Source: Sporosarcina ureae
GTDB lineage: Bacteria > Bacillota > Bacilli > Bacillales_A > Planococcaceae
Length of the DNA stretch: 64,000 nucleotides
NCBI RefSeq assembly: GCF_002082015.1
Contig: NZ_CP015109.1
Span: 2,509,001 to 2,573,000, forward strand
Direction: 5' to 3'
In this document: positions 54,490 through 62,550 of the stretch, piece by piece
Numbering within the stretch: the stretch's first letter is position 1
How the letters are laid out: the number at the start of each line of letters is the position of its first letter
Notes under the pieces: model-generated
What the model was told of the DNA's origin: nothing
What the model saw: only the letters and a program-made list of their open reading frames with translations
Database searches by the model: none
Position numbers and translations under genes: made by a program

Positions 54490-55443
54490 ATGATGAAAAA
54501 GATAGGTATTGTGTTTTTACTAGTTTTTCTATTGACTGGCTGTTCAAATGGAACGTTCAATCAAGCAATGGAGCAAGGCAAGCTTGCGCTAGCGAATGGT
54601 GAATATGAGAAAGCGTTGTCGTCAGTCGAGTTGGCATTAGATGAGAAGCCGAATGATCAAGAGGCACTTGCGATGGAAAAGGATTTGAAAGGATTCCATT
54701 CAGTGAAGAAGGAAATGAAAGACGGGGACTGGGAAAGTGCTTTAGAAACGGCTGAAGGCATGCTTGGACAAGAAAAGTTGGCAATTGGACTTCGTAAACC
54801 GTTGGAAGAGATGATCGAGACGGTGAAGATGAATCAAGAAGTGTCAGCAAAAGTGGCGGCGCATGTAGAAGATATTGAGACTTCTGTGGAAGCGGGGGAA
54901 CTTGAAGAAGCGCAACAGACGATAGAAGAACTTCGCAAAGATCAAGCTTCATTGGAACAGTTCGGTGAAAAGTTAGCGAGTTTGGAGAAACGTTTGGAAG
55001 AAGAATTGAAAAAGCAGCAAGCACCACCCGAACCACAAGATAAAAGTGCTGCATTGCAACTAGATGTTATTCCGAAAATTGCAGGGCAGCAACAGCAATA
55101 TCTTACCAAGCTGGATGCGATTGAAGCGGGCTTGGCTGATTTGAACTATTTATATGTAAATGGGATTACCGCTAATATGTCCAAAGCAGAAAGCGAGCGT
55201 TATACAAGATGGGATAATGCGCTCAATGAAATCTACGGTGTGTTGAAGAAACAGCTGTCTGCACGGGATATGGAACAATTGCGTGTGAAGCAAAGAGAAT
55301 GGATAAAATACCGAGACCACACCGCCAGCACGAATGCCGCGGAATTCGCTGGAGGAAGTTTTGAATCTCTCACGTATACGGGGACATCGGCAGATCTTAC
55401 TAAAGAACGTTGTTATGCGCTCGTGAATCTCTATATGAACTGA
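54490..55443 (+). CDS. Lipoprotein with TPR-like region and LprI-like C-terminal domain
   Basis: This 317-residue protein has a lipoprotein signal (lipobox LTGC, Cys about 18). A TPR-like helical pair follows (ALANGEYEKALSSVELALDE), then a coiled coil (EAGELEEAQQTIEELRKDQ), then a domain like LprI/DUF1311 (RYTRWDNALNEIYGVLKKQL, LRVKQREWIKYRDHTAS, ADLTKERCYALVNLY), the family of lysozyme-inhibitor-like proteins. It is anchored on the outer membrane face. It lies 15 bp upstream of the NERD-YARHG gene, probably one operon. Confidence 0.75.
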   Translation: MMKKIGIVFLLVFLLTGCSNGTFNQAMEQGKLALANGEYEKALSSVELALDEKPNDQEALAMEKDLKGFHSVKKEMKDGDWESALETAEGMLGQEKLAIGLRKPLEEMIETVKMNQEVSAKVAAHVEDIETSVEAGELEEAQQTIEELRKDQASLEQFGEKLASLEKRLEEELKKQQAPPEPQDKSAALQLDVIPKIAGQQQQYLTKLDAIEAGLADLNYLYVNGITANMSKAESERYTRWDNALNEIYGVLKKQLSARDMEQLRVKQREWIKYRDHTASTNAAEFAGGSFESLTYTGTSADLTKERCYALVNLYMN

Positions 55444-55458
55444 CAGGGGTGAAGCGTA

Positions 55459-56661
55459 ATGGGGAAAGTCTATGGGATGAAACATTTAGATCGATTGATT
55501 GAGAGTGCAACTAGTGCGGTTGTCAAAAAAGGATTCGAAGGTGAAAAAGAGATTCTGCTTATGCTGGAAGCGCAATTACCAAGTCATGCGTTTATTATTC
55601 ATAATCCGACGTTGTTACATTATGAAGCCGATATTTTAGTTATTGAAGAAACGGTCGGCTTTATGTTTTTGGAAGTGAAGACCTGGAGTGAGCATTATAT
55701 AGAACGGTTTTATCCTAACGGCAGTATCCAGACAATTAAGGGTATGCAGAAGCCGTTGAAGCAGGCTGAAAACTATCGTGATGAACTTAAAAAGATATTG
55801 TCATCAGATAGAGGAGTTTTAACTACACAAGATCCCCATCAGTTAATTTCATCTGTCGTCGTATTTAATGGAATTACGAAAGAACAGTTTTTACACCGTC
55901 AAGAAGTTCTTGATTGGGAAGAAGAGTTGAAGAATACATTCTTAACCAAACATTATTTCTATACAGAAGGGTCAAGTGGATTCTATAGTTGGATGCTAAA
56001 TGCCAAAAAGTTCACGCGTAGTAGCGTGTCAAATTACATTTCAAAAGAGAGCTTTGACCGACTTATTGAGGTGTTGGTCCATGATCATGACGTCAATAAA
56101 AATGTAATAGAAAATAAGGCACCTACGATCGTGCGAAAAAGTCAGCATCAGACTATGGCGAATATCAACGCCTTGATAAGCGAACATAAGCAAATGAAAT
56201 TGCATGAAAGTACAGCACCTAAAGTGAAAAAGAAAAGAAATCTAGGCATACTCATTGGGGTGTTGGCAATCGGGGTAGGGGCAGTAGTATATACTCTGAA
56301 CGACTGGGAATCTAGTAAAGAAAGTTATGTATGGCAAGAAGATAGTACACCTGATAGTCAGGTGTTTATGGATGTGAATGATGAAGGATCGCCACAAGTG
56401 ACTCAAGATGCACACGACTATTATATTCTAGCGGACAGTGAATTCAGTGAGCTCACTGAAATGCAGCTTTATGGTCTTTCGAAGTCAGATTTGCGACTGG
56501 CACGCAATGAGATATATGCACGACATGGCTATGTTTTCAAATCAGCAGATCTACAGGCTTATTTTGACTCACAGACGTGGTATGTTGCGGATGAATCGTA
56601 CGATGGCGAACTGACAGATGTAGAGCAGCATAATGTTACGTTGATTCGGTCTATGGAGTGA
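55459..56661 (+). CDS. NERD–transmembrane–YARHG fusion protein
   Basis: This 400-residue protein has a cytoplasmic NERD nuclease-like domain (GFEGEKEILLMLEAQL, then YEADILVIEETVGFMFLEVK with Asp...Glu-x-Lys, about 50-75), one transmembrane helix (LGILIGVLAIGVGAVVYTL, about 271-290) and an external YARHG domain (SDLRLARNEIYARHGYVFKS ... AYFDSQTWY). YARHG domains are extracellular and may touch the cell wall. The combination suggests a surface sensor linked to a nucleic-acid-acting domain. It is probably co-transcribed with the upstream lipoprotein. Confidence 0.8.
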   Translation: MGKVYGMKHLDRLIESATSAVVKKGFEGEKEILLMLEAQLPSHAFIIHNPTLLHYEADILVIEETVGFMFLEVKTWSEHYIERFYPNGSIQTIKGMQKPLKQAENYRDELKKILSSDRGVLTTQDPHQLISSVVVFNGITKEQFLHRQEVLDWEEELKNTFLTKHYFYTEGSSGFYSWMLNAKKFTRSSVSNYISKESFDRLIEVLVHDHDVNKNVIENKAPTIVRKSQHQTMANINALISEHKQMKLHESTAPKVKKKRNLGILIGVLAIGVGAVVYTLNDWESSKESYVWQEDSTPDSQVFMDVNDEGSPQVTQDAHDYYILADSEFSELTEMQLYGLSKSDLRLARNEIYARHGYVFKSADLQAYFDSQTWYVADESYDGELTDVEQHNVTLIRSME

Positions 56662-56686
56662 GGTTGTCTAGTTTAATATGTACGTA

Positions 56687-56793
56687 AAAAGCCGTACCTG
56701 TGCATCACAAAATCCAGACGCTAGTCTGACGATATAACGGTATATAAATTGAGAAGCCATCCAATCGCAAATAGGATTGGATGGCTTCTTTCT
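56687..56793 (+). repeat. GTACCTG element E6 with terminator hairpin
   Basis: CCGTACCTGTGCATCACA, AATCCAGACGCT, then GAAGCCATCCAATC pairing with GATTGGATGGCTTC (56753-56788) and TTT. It lies 26 bp after the NERD-YARHG stop codon. Confidence 0.82.
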
Positions 56794-57009
56794 GTTTACT
56801 GAATTACGGTAACACTTCATTTAATCTTAGGAGAGCGTACTAGGTAGTAAAATGAATTATTTAAATAATATAGTTATAAAGATAAGTAGAGTGCAATGCT
56901 GAAGTTACGTAATGAAGTATCTGAATAATTTAAATGGCGCTGTGCCAAAAAACGCGTTATAGAGTGGTACTATATAAATGACTGCCTAAAATGTGTAGGA
57001 GGGAATTTT

Positions 57010-59490
57010 ATGCTAAGATCCGTAAGACGAAAGTCTGTAGTCATCTTTATACTGTTGGTTACTATTATATTTATGGAGAGTGTGACTTGGAATCATCTTA
57101 AAGTACAAGCTGAAACCGATTGGAAATCCTTACCTGATCAACACAACGTTCCATTAAACAAAGAATGGACCATTACGTTTAGCGAAGGTGTTGAAATTGC
57201 ATCTATTACCAATACACATGTATACGTAACAGATGAAGTTGGTCAAGTAGTTCAGACGACCGCTGTATTACTAGATAACGGAAATAAAGTAAGGGTACAG
57301 CCACCAAAAGAAGGCTATCGTCCGAATACTTCTTATACACTATTTGTTGCGAACGAAGTATCTTCTGCAAAACGCAGATTATTAGGCACTCCTGTCAAAA
57401 TGAAGTTTCAAACAAGTAAGCAGCGGGACGAGTCGAATGTATTTGTACCGCGTGAAGATAGTGAAGATACCATAATCTATCAAGAGCGAGTTACCAGTTT
57501 GCCTACTACTATCATGCAGTCAATAGAAGATTTGAATTATGAAAGTGATAGATTTGTTTTTAAAGGTCTACCCGAAGTGTTAAAAAAATTAACCAATGGG
57601 GATATTGTCATTTTCCCTCAAACAGAACAACATCCTTTCGGCTGGTCAAAAGAAATTGTCGATGTCATAAACGAAAGAAATAATACGGTGTTAATCACGA
57701 AGGAGCCTAAGCTAGAAGATGTCATAAAAGATATAGATATTTCGAGCGTGTTAACAATAACAGCAAATGATTTCAAGCTTGATCCTGATGTCCATTCTCG
57801 TGTGTCAAATGAAACAAATAAAGGAGATAGACGTACTTTTGAAGTTGAAAACCCAGTGGCTCATTCGATAGGTAAAATTGAAATAGGAAGTGAAAATGGA
57901 AATCCTTATGTGGAGTACAGTGACGTTCAATTAATTCCTGAAGGAGAGAGAGTTGGACCGGTGACAGTTGGCGGGAAGGTCCAACTCATCAAGCCTGTTG
58001 TGAATTTTGATTTTAAAGGGTTCGTGTTGGATTGGCTAGAAGTAGACAGCGGATTGAAAAATGAGATGAACGTAGAATTTAAATTGGCAAGTTATGAAAC
58101 AGAACCGTTGAGAATTCCGCTTGGCATCTCGATTCCTGTCAAGGCATATGGGTTGGCAGGTGCCGAAATTCAATTATTTATAAATTATGAGGCAAGCGGA
58201 AAGATATATATTGAATTTGAAATTGTTGAAGACAGCTCTTATAACCTTGGAGTGAAGAAAGAGGGAAGTGACTACACTCCTTTCAATCGTTCAACTAGTA
58301 ATTTGTCCGCTGATTTTCTATCGTTGAAAGGTGAAGCGGAAGCGAAGCTTGGTCTAGGTTTAAATGTAAATGCCGAGGTTCTGCAGTTTACACTTGCAGG
58401 TGTAGATATTACGGGCGGTTATAAAGTTAAAGCTGCTGGTGAAATTGACAAAGACAGAGCATGTTTTAGTGAAAAAGGTGAAATATATTTTGAATCATCA
58501 GCACGCATAGGATCGACGGAAAATACGTTTTGGGATATAACATATCCATTTCTCAGTATCCCACATCGACAGAGATCCACGTGCAGTTATGAGGAATTGA
58601 TAGCAGACCCCCTTGTGCTAGCGCCAGGCGAGACAGCCGAATTAGAAATCAGCGGAGTTGATTATAAGCAGGAAACACATCCTCTGATGCTGCCAGACAG
58701 TAATGTGAAGTTAAAGGTGGAAAATTTGAATGTGGCTACGGTTAATTATCTTGGTGAAGTACACGCAAGAGCAAACGCAAAAACTGGTGACCAAACCTTC
58801 ATTACCGTTACATATAATAATGATCGGGATACCATAATAAAAGTGATTGTTCCGGTTCGAATTGCAGACCCAGCTTTTCTAGATGAAAAGAAAAAGATGG
58901 TCGAAACGATAGGACCAGCTATAAGAAAGATTTTTGAAACAGCAGAAATTGTCAATGGCGCTTACAGAGATTTTTCTTATATTGAAAATGATTTGAAGAC
59001 GCTAGTCACGCCTACTTATCTAGAAGAACTAAGACGTTATTATGAAGAATGGATGCATCCGAGTCTAGACATCTCCCTGTTTGCAGAACCTGTATCCACA
59101 GTATTGAAATTTGAAATAATCGAGTCGAGCTCTACAAGACTAGTATTGAAAACAGTTATACCGAACCGCGGATTAAGTTCAGGCGCTAATGTAATATATA
59201 CGTTTGTAAAGGAAGGTCAGAAGTGGTTATTAGATGCTGTCGACAGTGAATCATTTGTAGATTCACCAATCAATCCATCGGTAGATCAGATACATGAGTA
59301 TTTACAAACTAGCTATTTCGAAGACGCCCGAATAGCATATATTTCAACAGGAATAGAAAGAATATATAATCAGCCAGCAGGCTCATATGATGAACGGAAG
59401 TATTATCTGTTTACTGCGCAAACGATTTATAGTCAATATGAAGTTAAATTTTATGCGCATGACGGTTCCACTGTGCTGAATGAAAAGTGA
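57010..59490 (+). CDS. Large secreted protein with an SbsA-type Ig domain
   Basis: This 826-residue protein has a signal peptide (VVIFILLVTIIFMESVTW ... VQAE). Residues about 38-140 are an SbsA_Ig domain (NVPLNKEWTITFSEGVE, GYRPNTSYTLFVANEV). The middle is beta-rich without a recognised family (IGKIEIGSENGNPYVEYSDV). A Big-type segment (LAPGETAELEISGVDY, LKVENLNVATVNYLGEVHA) follows, and the C-terminus resembles an NTF2-like fold (VTPTYLEELRRYYEEWM, YTFVKEGQKWLLDAVDS). It is exported, possibly S-layer-associated. The ribosome-binding site is aggaggga. Confidence 0.65.
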   Translation: MLRSVRRKSVVIFILLVTIIFMESVTWNHLKVQAETDWKSLPDQHNVPLNKEWTITFSEGVEIASITNTHVYVTDEVGQVVQTTAVLLDNGNKVRVQPPKEGYRPNTSYTLFVANEVSSAKRRLLGTPVKMKFQTSKQRDESNVFVPREDSEDTIIYQERVTSLPTTIMQSIEDLNYESDRFVFKGLPEVLKKLTNGDIVIFPQTEQHPFGWSKEIVDVINERNNTVLITKEPKLEDVIKDIDISSVLTITANDFKLDPDVHSRVSNETNKGDRRTFEVENPVAHSIGKIEIGSENGNPYVEYSDVQLIPEGERVGPVTVGGKVQLIKPVVNFDFKGFVLDWLEVDSGLKNEMNVEFKLASYETEPLRIPLGISIPVKAYGLAGAEIQLFINYEASGKIYIEFEIVEDSSYNLGVKKEGSDYTPFNRSTSNLSADFLSLKGEAEAKLGLGLNVNAEVLQFTLAGVDITGGYKVKAAGEIDKDRACFSEKGEIYFESSARIGSTENTFWDITYPFLSIPHRQRSTCSYEELIADPLVLAPGETAELEISGVDYKQETHPLMLPDSNVKLKVENLNVATVNYLGEVHARANAKTGDQTFITVTYNNDRDTIIKVIVPVRIADPAFLDEKKKMVETIGPAIRKIFETAEIVNGAYRDFSYIENDLKTLVTPTYLEELRRYYEEWMHPSLDISLFAEPVSTVLKFEIIESSSTRLVLKTVIPNRGLSSGANVIYTFVKEGQKWLLDAVDSESFVDSPINPSVDQIHEYLQTSYFEDARIAYISTGIERIYNQPAGSYDERKYYLFTAQTIYSQYEVKFYAHDGSTVLNEK

Positions 59491-59507
59491 TATAAAGGCG
59501 GTACCAG

Positions 59508-59580
59508 ATCTCTAAAAATATAGACACAATTCATTCAAGACATTGCTGAGGTCTTCCGATCATGAAGGCTCTTTTTTATT
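59508..59580 (+). repeat. GGTACC element E7 with imperfect hairpin
   Basis: GGTACCAGATCTC, AGACACAATTC, then GAGGTCTTC ... GAAGGCTC and TTTTTT. It lies directly after the 826-residue gene. Confidence 0.65.
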
Positions 59581-59768
59581 AGTAGCATGCCAATTGTCAG
59601 TTACAGAAGCTGCATCAATGGAGTAGTCTGAAGAACTACCGCAAGCATCGACAACTACTCATGTTAATTCATGGAGGATTACGTTCTCCTAGAGCATTGA
59701 CAAATATTCCTCTAGCAGTAAGAGTGTGAGTGGTATGGATATGAATGGTCAATCGTTCTATTCATTGC

Positions 59769-59878
59769 TCACGCATCACCTCTGTTGAAATCGAGCACGG
59801 TTGTAACGAGAGGGCGTCTCTTTGGTTTCGTTGAAGTGACTAGCTCATTGATATAGTTTTCAAAGTTCGTTGCGTAAA
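59769..59878 (-). pseudogene. C-terminal fragment of a phage replication protein
   Basis: The minus strand encodes ATNFENYINELVTSTKPKR and then RPLVTTVLDFNRGDA before a stop, matching the end of the intact gene at 62551-63375 (ATNFENYVNELVVSQKPKK ... VLDFSRGDE). Everything upstream is lost: a GGTACC element starts 5 bp beyond it. Confidence 0.82.
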
Positions 59879-59882
59879 AGAC

Positions 59883-60205
59883 GGTACCAGGTCCCCAAAC
59901 AATTCTAAAGACGGTACCAGGTCCCGAAACAATTCTCACACAATTCACTCGAGATTTTCTAAAGGTTTTCTAATCATATAAAAATGATTGGAAGACCTTT
60001 TAGTATTTTATTGCTGATCATGAATCGCGATAATAGCATCAAATATAAATACCTTAAGAACTCATTTCTTCCTCATGAATCGGCATCAAAATTCAATTCC
60101 TCTTTTTCATAATCCTGTACCTATGCACTTTTCCTTCATTTGAAATTGAATTTTTCTCTTTTGACCGTGATGAAGATTCTCCGCTATTCTCAATACAATT
60201 ATTAA
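59883..60205 (+). repeat. GGTACC element E8 with a duplicated 300-bp segment
   Basis: GGTACCAGGTCCC occurs twice 30 bp apart (59883 and 59913), followed by a TTCTAATCAT/ATGATTGGAA hairpin. From 59913 to 60205 the sequence duplicates 45138-45430, including a yifB-type promoter. Confidence 0.88.
60142..60190 (+). promoter_or_regulatory. Second orphan copy of the yifB-type promoter
   Basis: GAAATTGAATTTT (60142-60154), 6 bp, TTGACC (60161-60166), 18 bp, TATTCT (60185-60190). It is cut off before any ribosome-binding site by the next GGTACC element. Confidence 0.6.
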
Positions 60206-60208
60206 GAG

Positions 60209-60350
60209 GGTACCAGGTCCCCACACAATTCTCACACAATTCAATCGTAACAGTCGAAAGGTGTTCTAATCGCGAAAATGATTAGAGGGCCTTTTTGGTG
60301 TGCGTAGCATTGGCATTAAGAAGGTATCAGGTCCCACACAATTACTATTG
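60209..60350 (+). repeat. GGTACC elements E9 and E10
   Basis: GGTACCAGGTCCCCACACAA (60209) is followed by an AAAGG-GTTCTAATCG hairpin and CCTTTTTGG to 60298. A shorter head, GGTATCAGGTCCCACACAA, starts at 60323. Both lie upstream of darT. Confidence 0.8.
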
Positions 60351-60433
60351 GCTTACAGGTAAAGAGAGTACCGCTAGTACCGGCATTATTCTAATTCTAA
60401 TGTCGTATGTTTCTATGAGTACACGATGGAATG

Positions 60434-60442
60434 TGGTAAAAT
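60434..60442 (+). promoter_or_regulatory. Extended -10 promoter of darTG
   Basis: TGGTAAAAT lies 33 bp before the darT start. No clear -35 is seen. Confidence 0.45.
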
Positions 60443-60475
60443 AAATGTATTGAGCGAATGAACGGAGTGACGGAT

Positions 60476-61093
60476 GTGGCGAGAAATCAGCTCCTATATC
60501 ATATGACACACATAACTAATCTACCCCCCATTCTCAAATGTGGAGGATTACAGTCACATGCGGCGATGCAGATGAATCAACTAAAACATCAGAACATTGC
60601 AAATCAAGATGTCCAAGCACGGAGAGATCGAATCAGGATACCTGTAGGTAAAGGCGGAACATTACATGACTATGTTCCTTTCTACTTTGCACCGCGTTCG
60701 CCTATGCTGTATTACTTGCACAAGCAACAACTTCAACAAGAAGAAGTTGTTTATTTCATGACAAGTATAGCGTCTATCCAAAAACATGCATTAGATTTTG
60801 TATTTACAGATGCACATGCTATTAGACGCTTGACGAAATTCTTTACTGATCCAATTCATTTAAATCAAATTGATTGGAAAGTCATGGCCTCAGATTATTG
60901 GCATGACATAGATGAAGACTTGAGTCGAAAAGCTAGAAGACAGGCTGAGTTTCTAATCCATGAAGCAGTACCCCTCTCAGCATGTTTAGGTTTTGCAGTT
61001 TTTAATAAGCGAGCGAAAGAAAAGCTAGAGAAAATCTTGCAAGATGCAGGCAGTACATTACCGGTTGCCGTTCGAAGACATTTCTACTATTAG
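60476..61093 (+). CDS. darT: DarT-type DNA ADP-ribosyltransferase toxin
   Basis: DarT transfers ADP-ribose from NAD to thymidine in single-stranded DNA, blocking replication; it acts in phage defence by abortive infection. The 205-residue protein has LYHMTHITNLPPILKCGGL (NAD-binding His), an Arg-rich loop RRDRIRIPVG, the core VPFYFAPRSPMLYYLHK, and AEFLIHEAVPLSACLG, whose Glu158 corresponds to the catalytic Glu (E160 in Thermus DarT). GTG at 60476 is spaced 8 bases after GGAG; an ATG at 60458 overlaps that site. darG lies 11 bp downstream. Confidence 0.93.
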   Translation: MARNQLLYHMTHITNLPPILKCGGLQSHAAMQMNQLKHQNIANQDVQARRDRIRIPVGKGGTLHDYVPFYFAPRSPMLYYLHKQQLQQEEVVYFMTSIASIQKHALDFVFTDAHAIRRLTKFFTDPIHLNQIDWKVMASDYWHDIDEDLSRKARRQAEFLIHEAVPLSACLGFAVFNKRAKEKLEKILQDAGSTLPVAVRRHFYY

Positions 61094-61104
61094 GAGGTGA
61101 TGGA

Positions 61105-62139
61105 ATGATCTATTCAATGAAAGGGAACTTACTGGAAGACCAAGCGGAAGCGTATGTAAATACGGTAAATACGGTAGGGGTCATGGGAAAAGGAATTGCC
61201 TTGCAGTTTAAACAAGCATTTCCAGATGTGTTTAAGCAGTATGCTAAAGATTGTAAGGCAGGTAGCGTACAAGTCGGGAAGATGCATGTGGTTCCTGTCC
61301 ATGGTTTAGCTTCTCCAAAGTTTGTCATTAACTTCCCAACAAAAGAACATTGGCGCAATCCGTCTACACTTGATTATATACTGGATGGCCTTCAAGATTT
61401 AGTCCAAGTGATCCAAGAGCTTAACATTCAGTCGATTGCCTTACCTCCATTAGGATGTGGAAATGGTGGGTTGGACTGGTCCAATGTTAGACCTTACATT
61501 ATTGAAGCGCTACAGCCACTTTCGATTGACGTACATTTGTATGAACCGGTAGGTGCACCGCCACTAGATGAAATGATTATCCGAACGAAGCGCCCTAATA
61601 TGACAATGGGAAGAGCTTTACTACTGAGCGCTATGGAACAATATGCTGGTCCAGGATATAGAATGTCTTTGCTAGAGGTACAGAAAATTGCATACTTCTT
61701 GCACGAAGTAGGAGCTTTACCCAAACTACAGTTTGAGAAGAATCGTTTTGGTCCTTACGCTGAAGCGCTCAATCATGTATTACAAAACATGGAAGGTCAT
61801 TGGATTCGGGGGTATGGAGATCGAACAACGGGTGCAGAAATCTATCTATTGGATGGTGCGATTAAAGAAGCGAAGCAGTTTTTAGATAAACATCCTGAAG
61901 CTAAGCCTTACTTAAATCGTGTATCTGAATTGATTTATGGTTTTGAAACGCCTTATGACATGGAGTTACTGTCGACTGTCTGTTGGGTGCTAAAAGAAAA
62001 TGCGTCCAAAGCAACTAACAAGGAATTCATTGTCCAATCTGTTCAGCAATGGAATGATCGAAAGAAAAAGATGTTCCCAGTTAGCGACATTGAACAAGTG
62101 TGGAACTATTTAATTCATGAAGCGAAGTTTGCATCGTGA
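61105..62139 (+). CDS. darG: DarG-type macro-domain antitoxin
   Basis: DarG removes ADP-ribose from DNA and also binds DarT. The 344-residue protein has an N-terminal macro domain (MIYSMKGNLLEDQAEAYVNT, VNTVGVMGKGIALQFK, ALPPLGCGNGGLDW). FVINFPTKEHWR contains Lys80, the position of the catalytic lysine known in Thermus DarG. The C-terminal half (LEVQKIAYFLHEVGALPKL, FEKNRFGPYAEALNHVLQ) is the DarT-binding part and resembles Panacea/SocA-like antitoxin domains. The ribosome-binding site is aggaggtga. Confidence 0.94.
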   Translation: MIYSMKGNLLEDQAEAYVNTVNTVGVMGKGIALQFKQAFPDVFKQYAKDCKAGSVQVGKMHVVPVHGLASPKFVINFPTKEHWRNPSTLDYILDGLQDLVQVIQELNIQSIALPPLGCGNGGLDWSNVRPYIIEALQPLSIDVHLYEPVGAPPLDEMIIRTKRPNMTMGRALLLSAMEQYAGPGYRMSLLEVQKIAYFLHEVGALPKLQFEKNRFGPYAEALNHVLQNMEGHWIRGYGDRTTGAEIYLLDGAIKEAKQFLDKHPEAKPYLNRVSELIYGFETPYDMELLSTVCWVLKENASKATNKEFIVQSVQQWNDRKKKMFPVSDIEQVWNYLIHEAKFAS

Positions 62140-62218
62140 AAAGGAGGTTCGAGTGGAGGGTACCAGGTCCCCACACAATTACCACACAATTTGGGTAGTT
62201 GAAAAAGGGAGATACAAG
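62140..62218 (+). pseudogene. Start of a lost third gene of the darTG operon
   Basis: One base after the darG stop lies AAGGAGG, and 5 bases further GTG (62153) followed by GAG. The GGTACC element E11 then begins, so only two original codons remain; the fused frame runs VEGTRSPHNYHTIWVVEKG and a few more codons to TAA. This looks like a third cistron cut off by the element. Confidence 0.5.
62159..62200 (+). repeat. GGTACC element E11
   Basis: GGTACCAGGTCCCCACACAA and TTACCACACAATTTGGG are nearly the same as E9. It lies 20 bp after darG and mirrors the elements upstream of darT. Confidence 0.8.
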
Positions 62219-62348
62219 AGATAACTATAGCGGCTTTCGACCCGCAACAGTAGACGTCAGATGCTACGTAATACTTTAGACTATGAACTAGAAGCGTCCA
62301 TCAACGAAAAACTGTAAAGCTCTCATCAAGTAACGCTAATAAAAATCA

Positions 62349-62395
62349 GCACCTCCTGGGTACAGTCCATGTATCAATTTCAGGAGGTGCATTTT
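62349..62395. terminator. Terminator hairpin between darG and the replication gene
   Basis: GCACCTCCTG pairs perfectly with CAGGAGGTGC around a 22-base loop, followed by ATTTT. Confidence 0.75.
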
Positions 62396-62550
62396 CATGT
62401 TTTGTGAAAAGCTAACGATTGTCCGGCTAACACTTTAATTTTTACACAATGATGCACTGGCTACTCCAAAAAGCTTACATTCTACTGACAAGTGATACAA
62501 GACTTTGCTGTATCAAGGTAAATTTTATCCACTAGAATACTATGTGCACC

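Noticed and set aside
39919..62200. Integron attC sites as an explanation of the GGTACC elements
   Set aside because: No integron-type core site (GTTRRRY with its complementary partner) and no integron integrase are visible; some elements end in a plain terminator.
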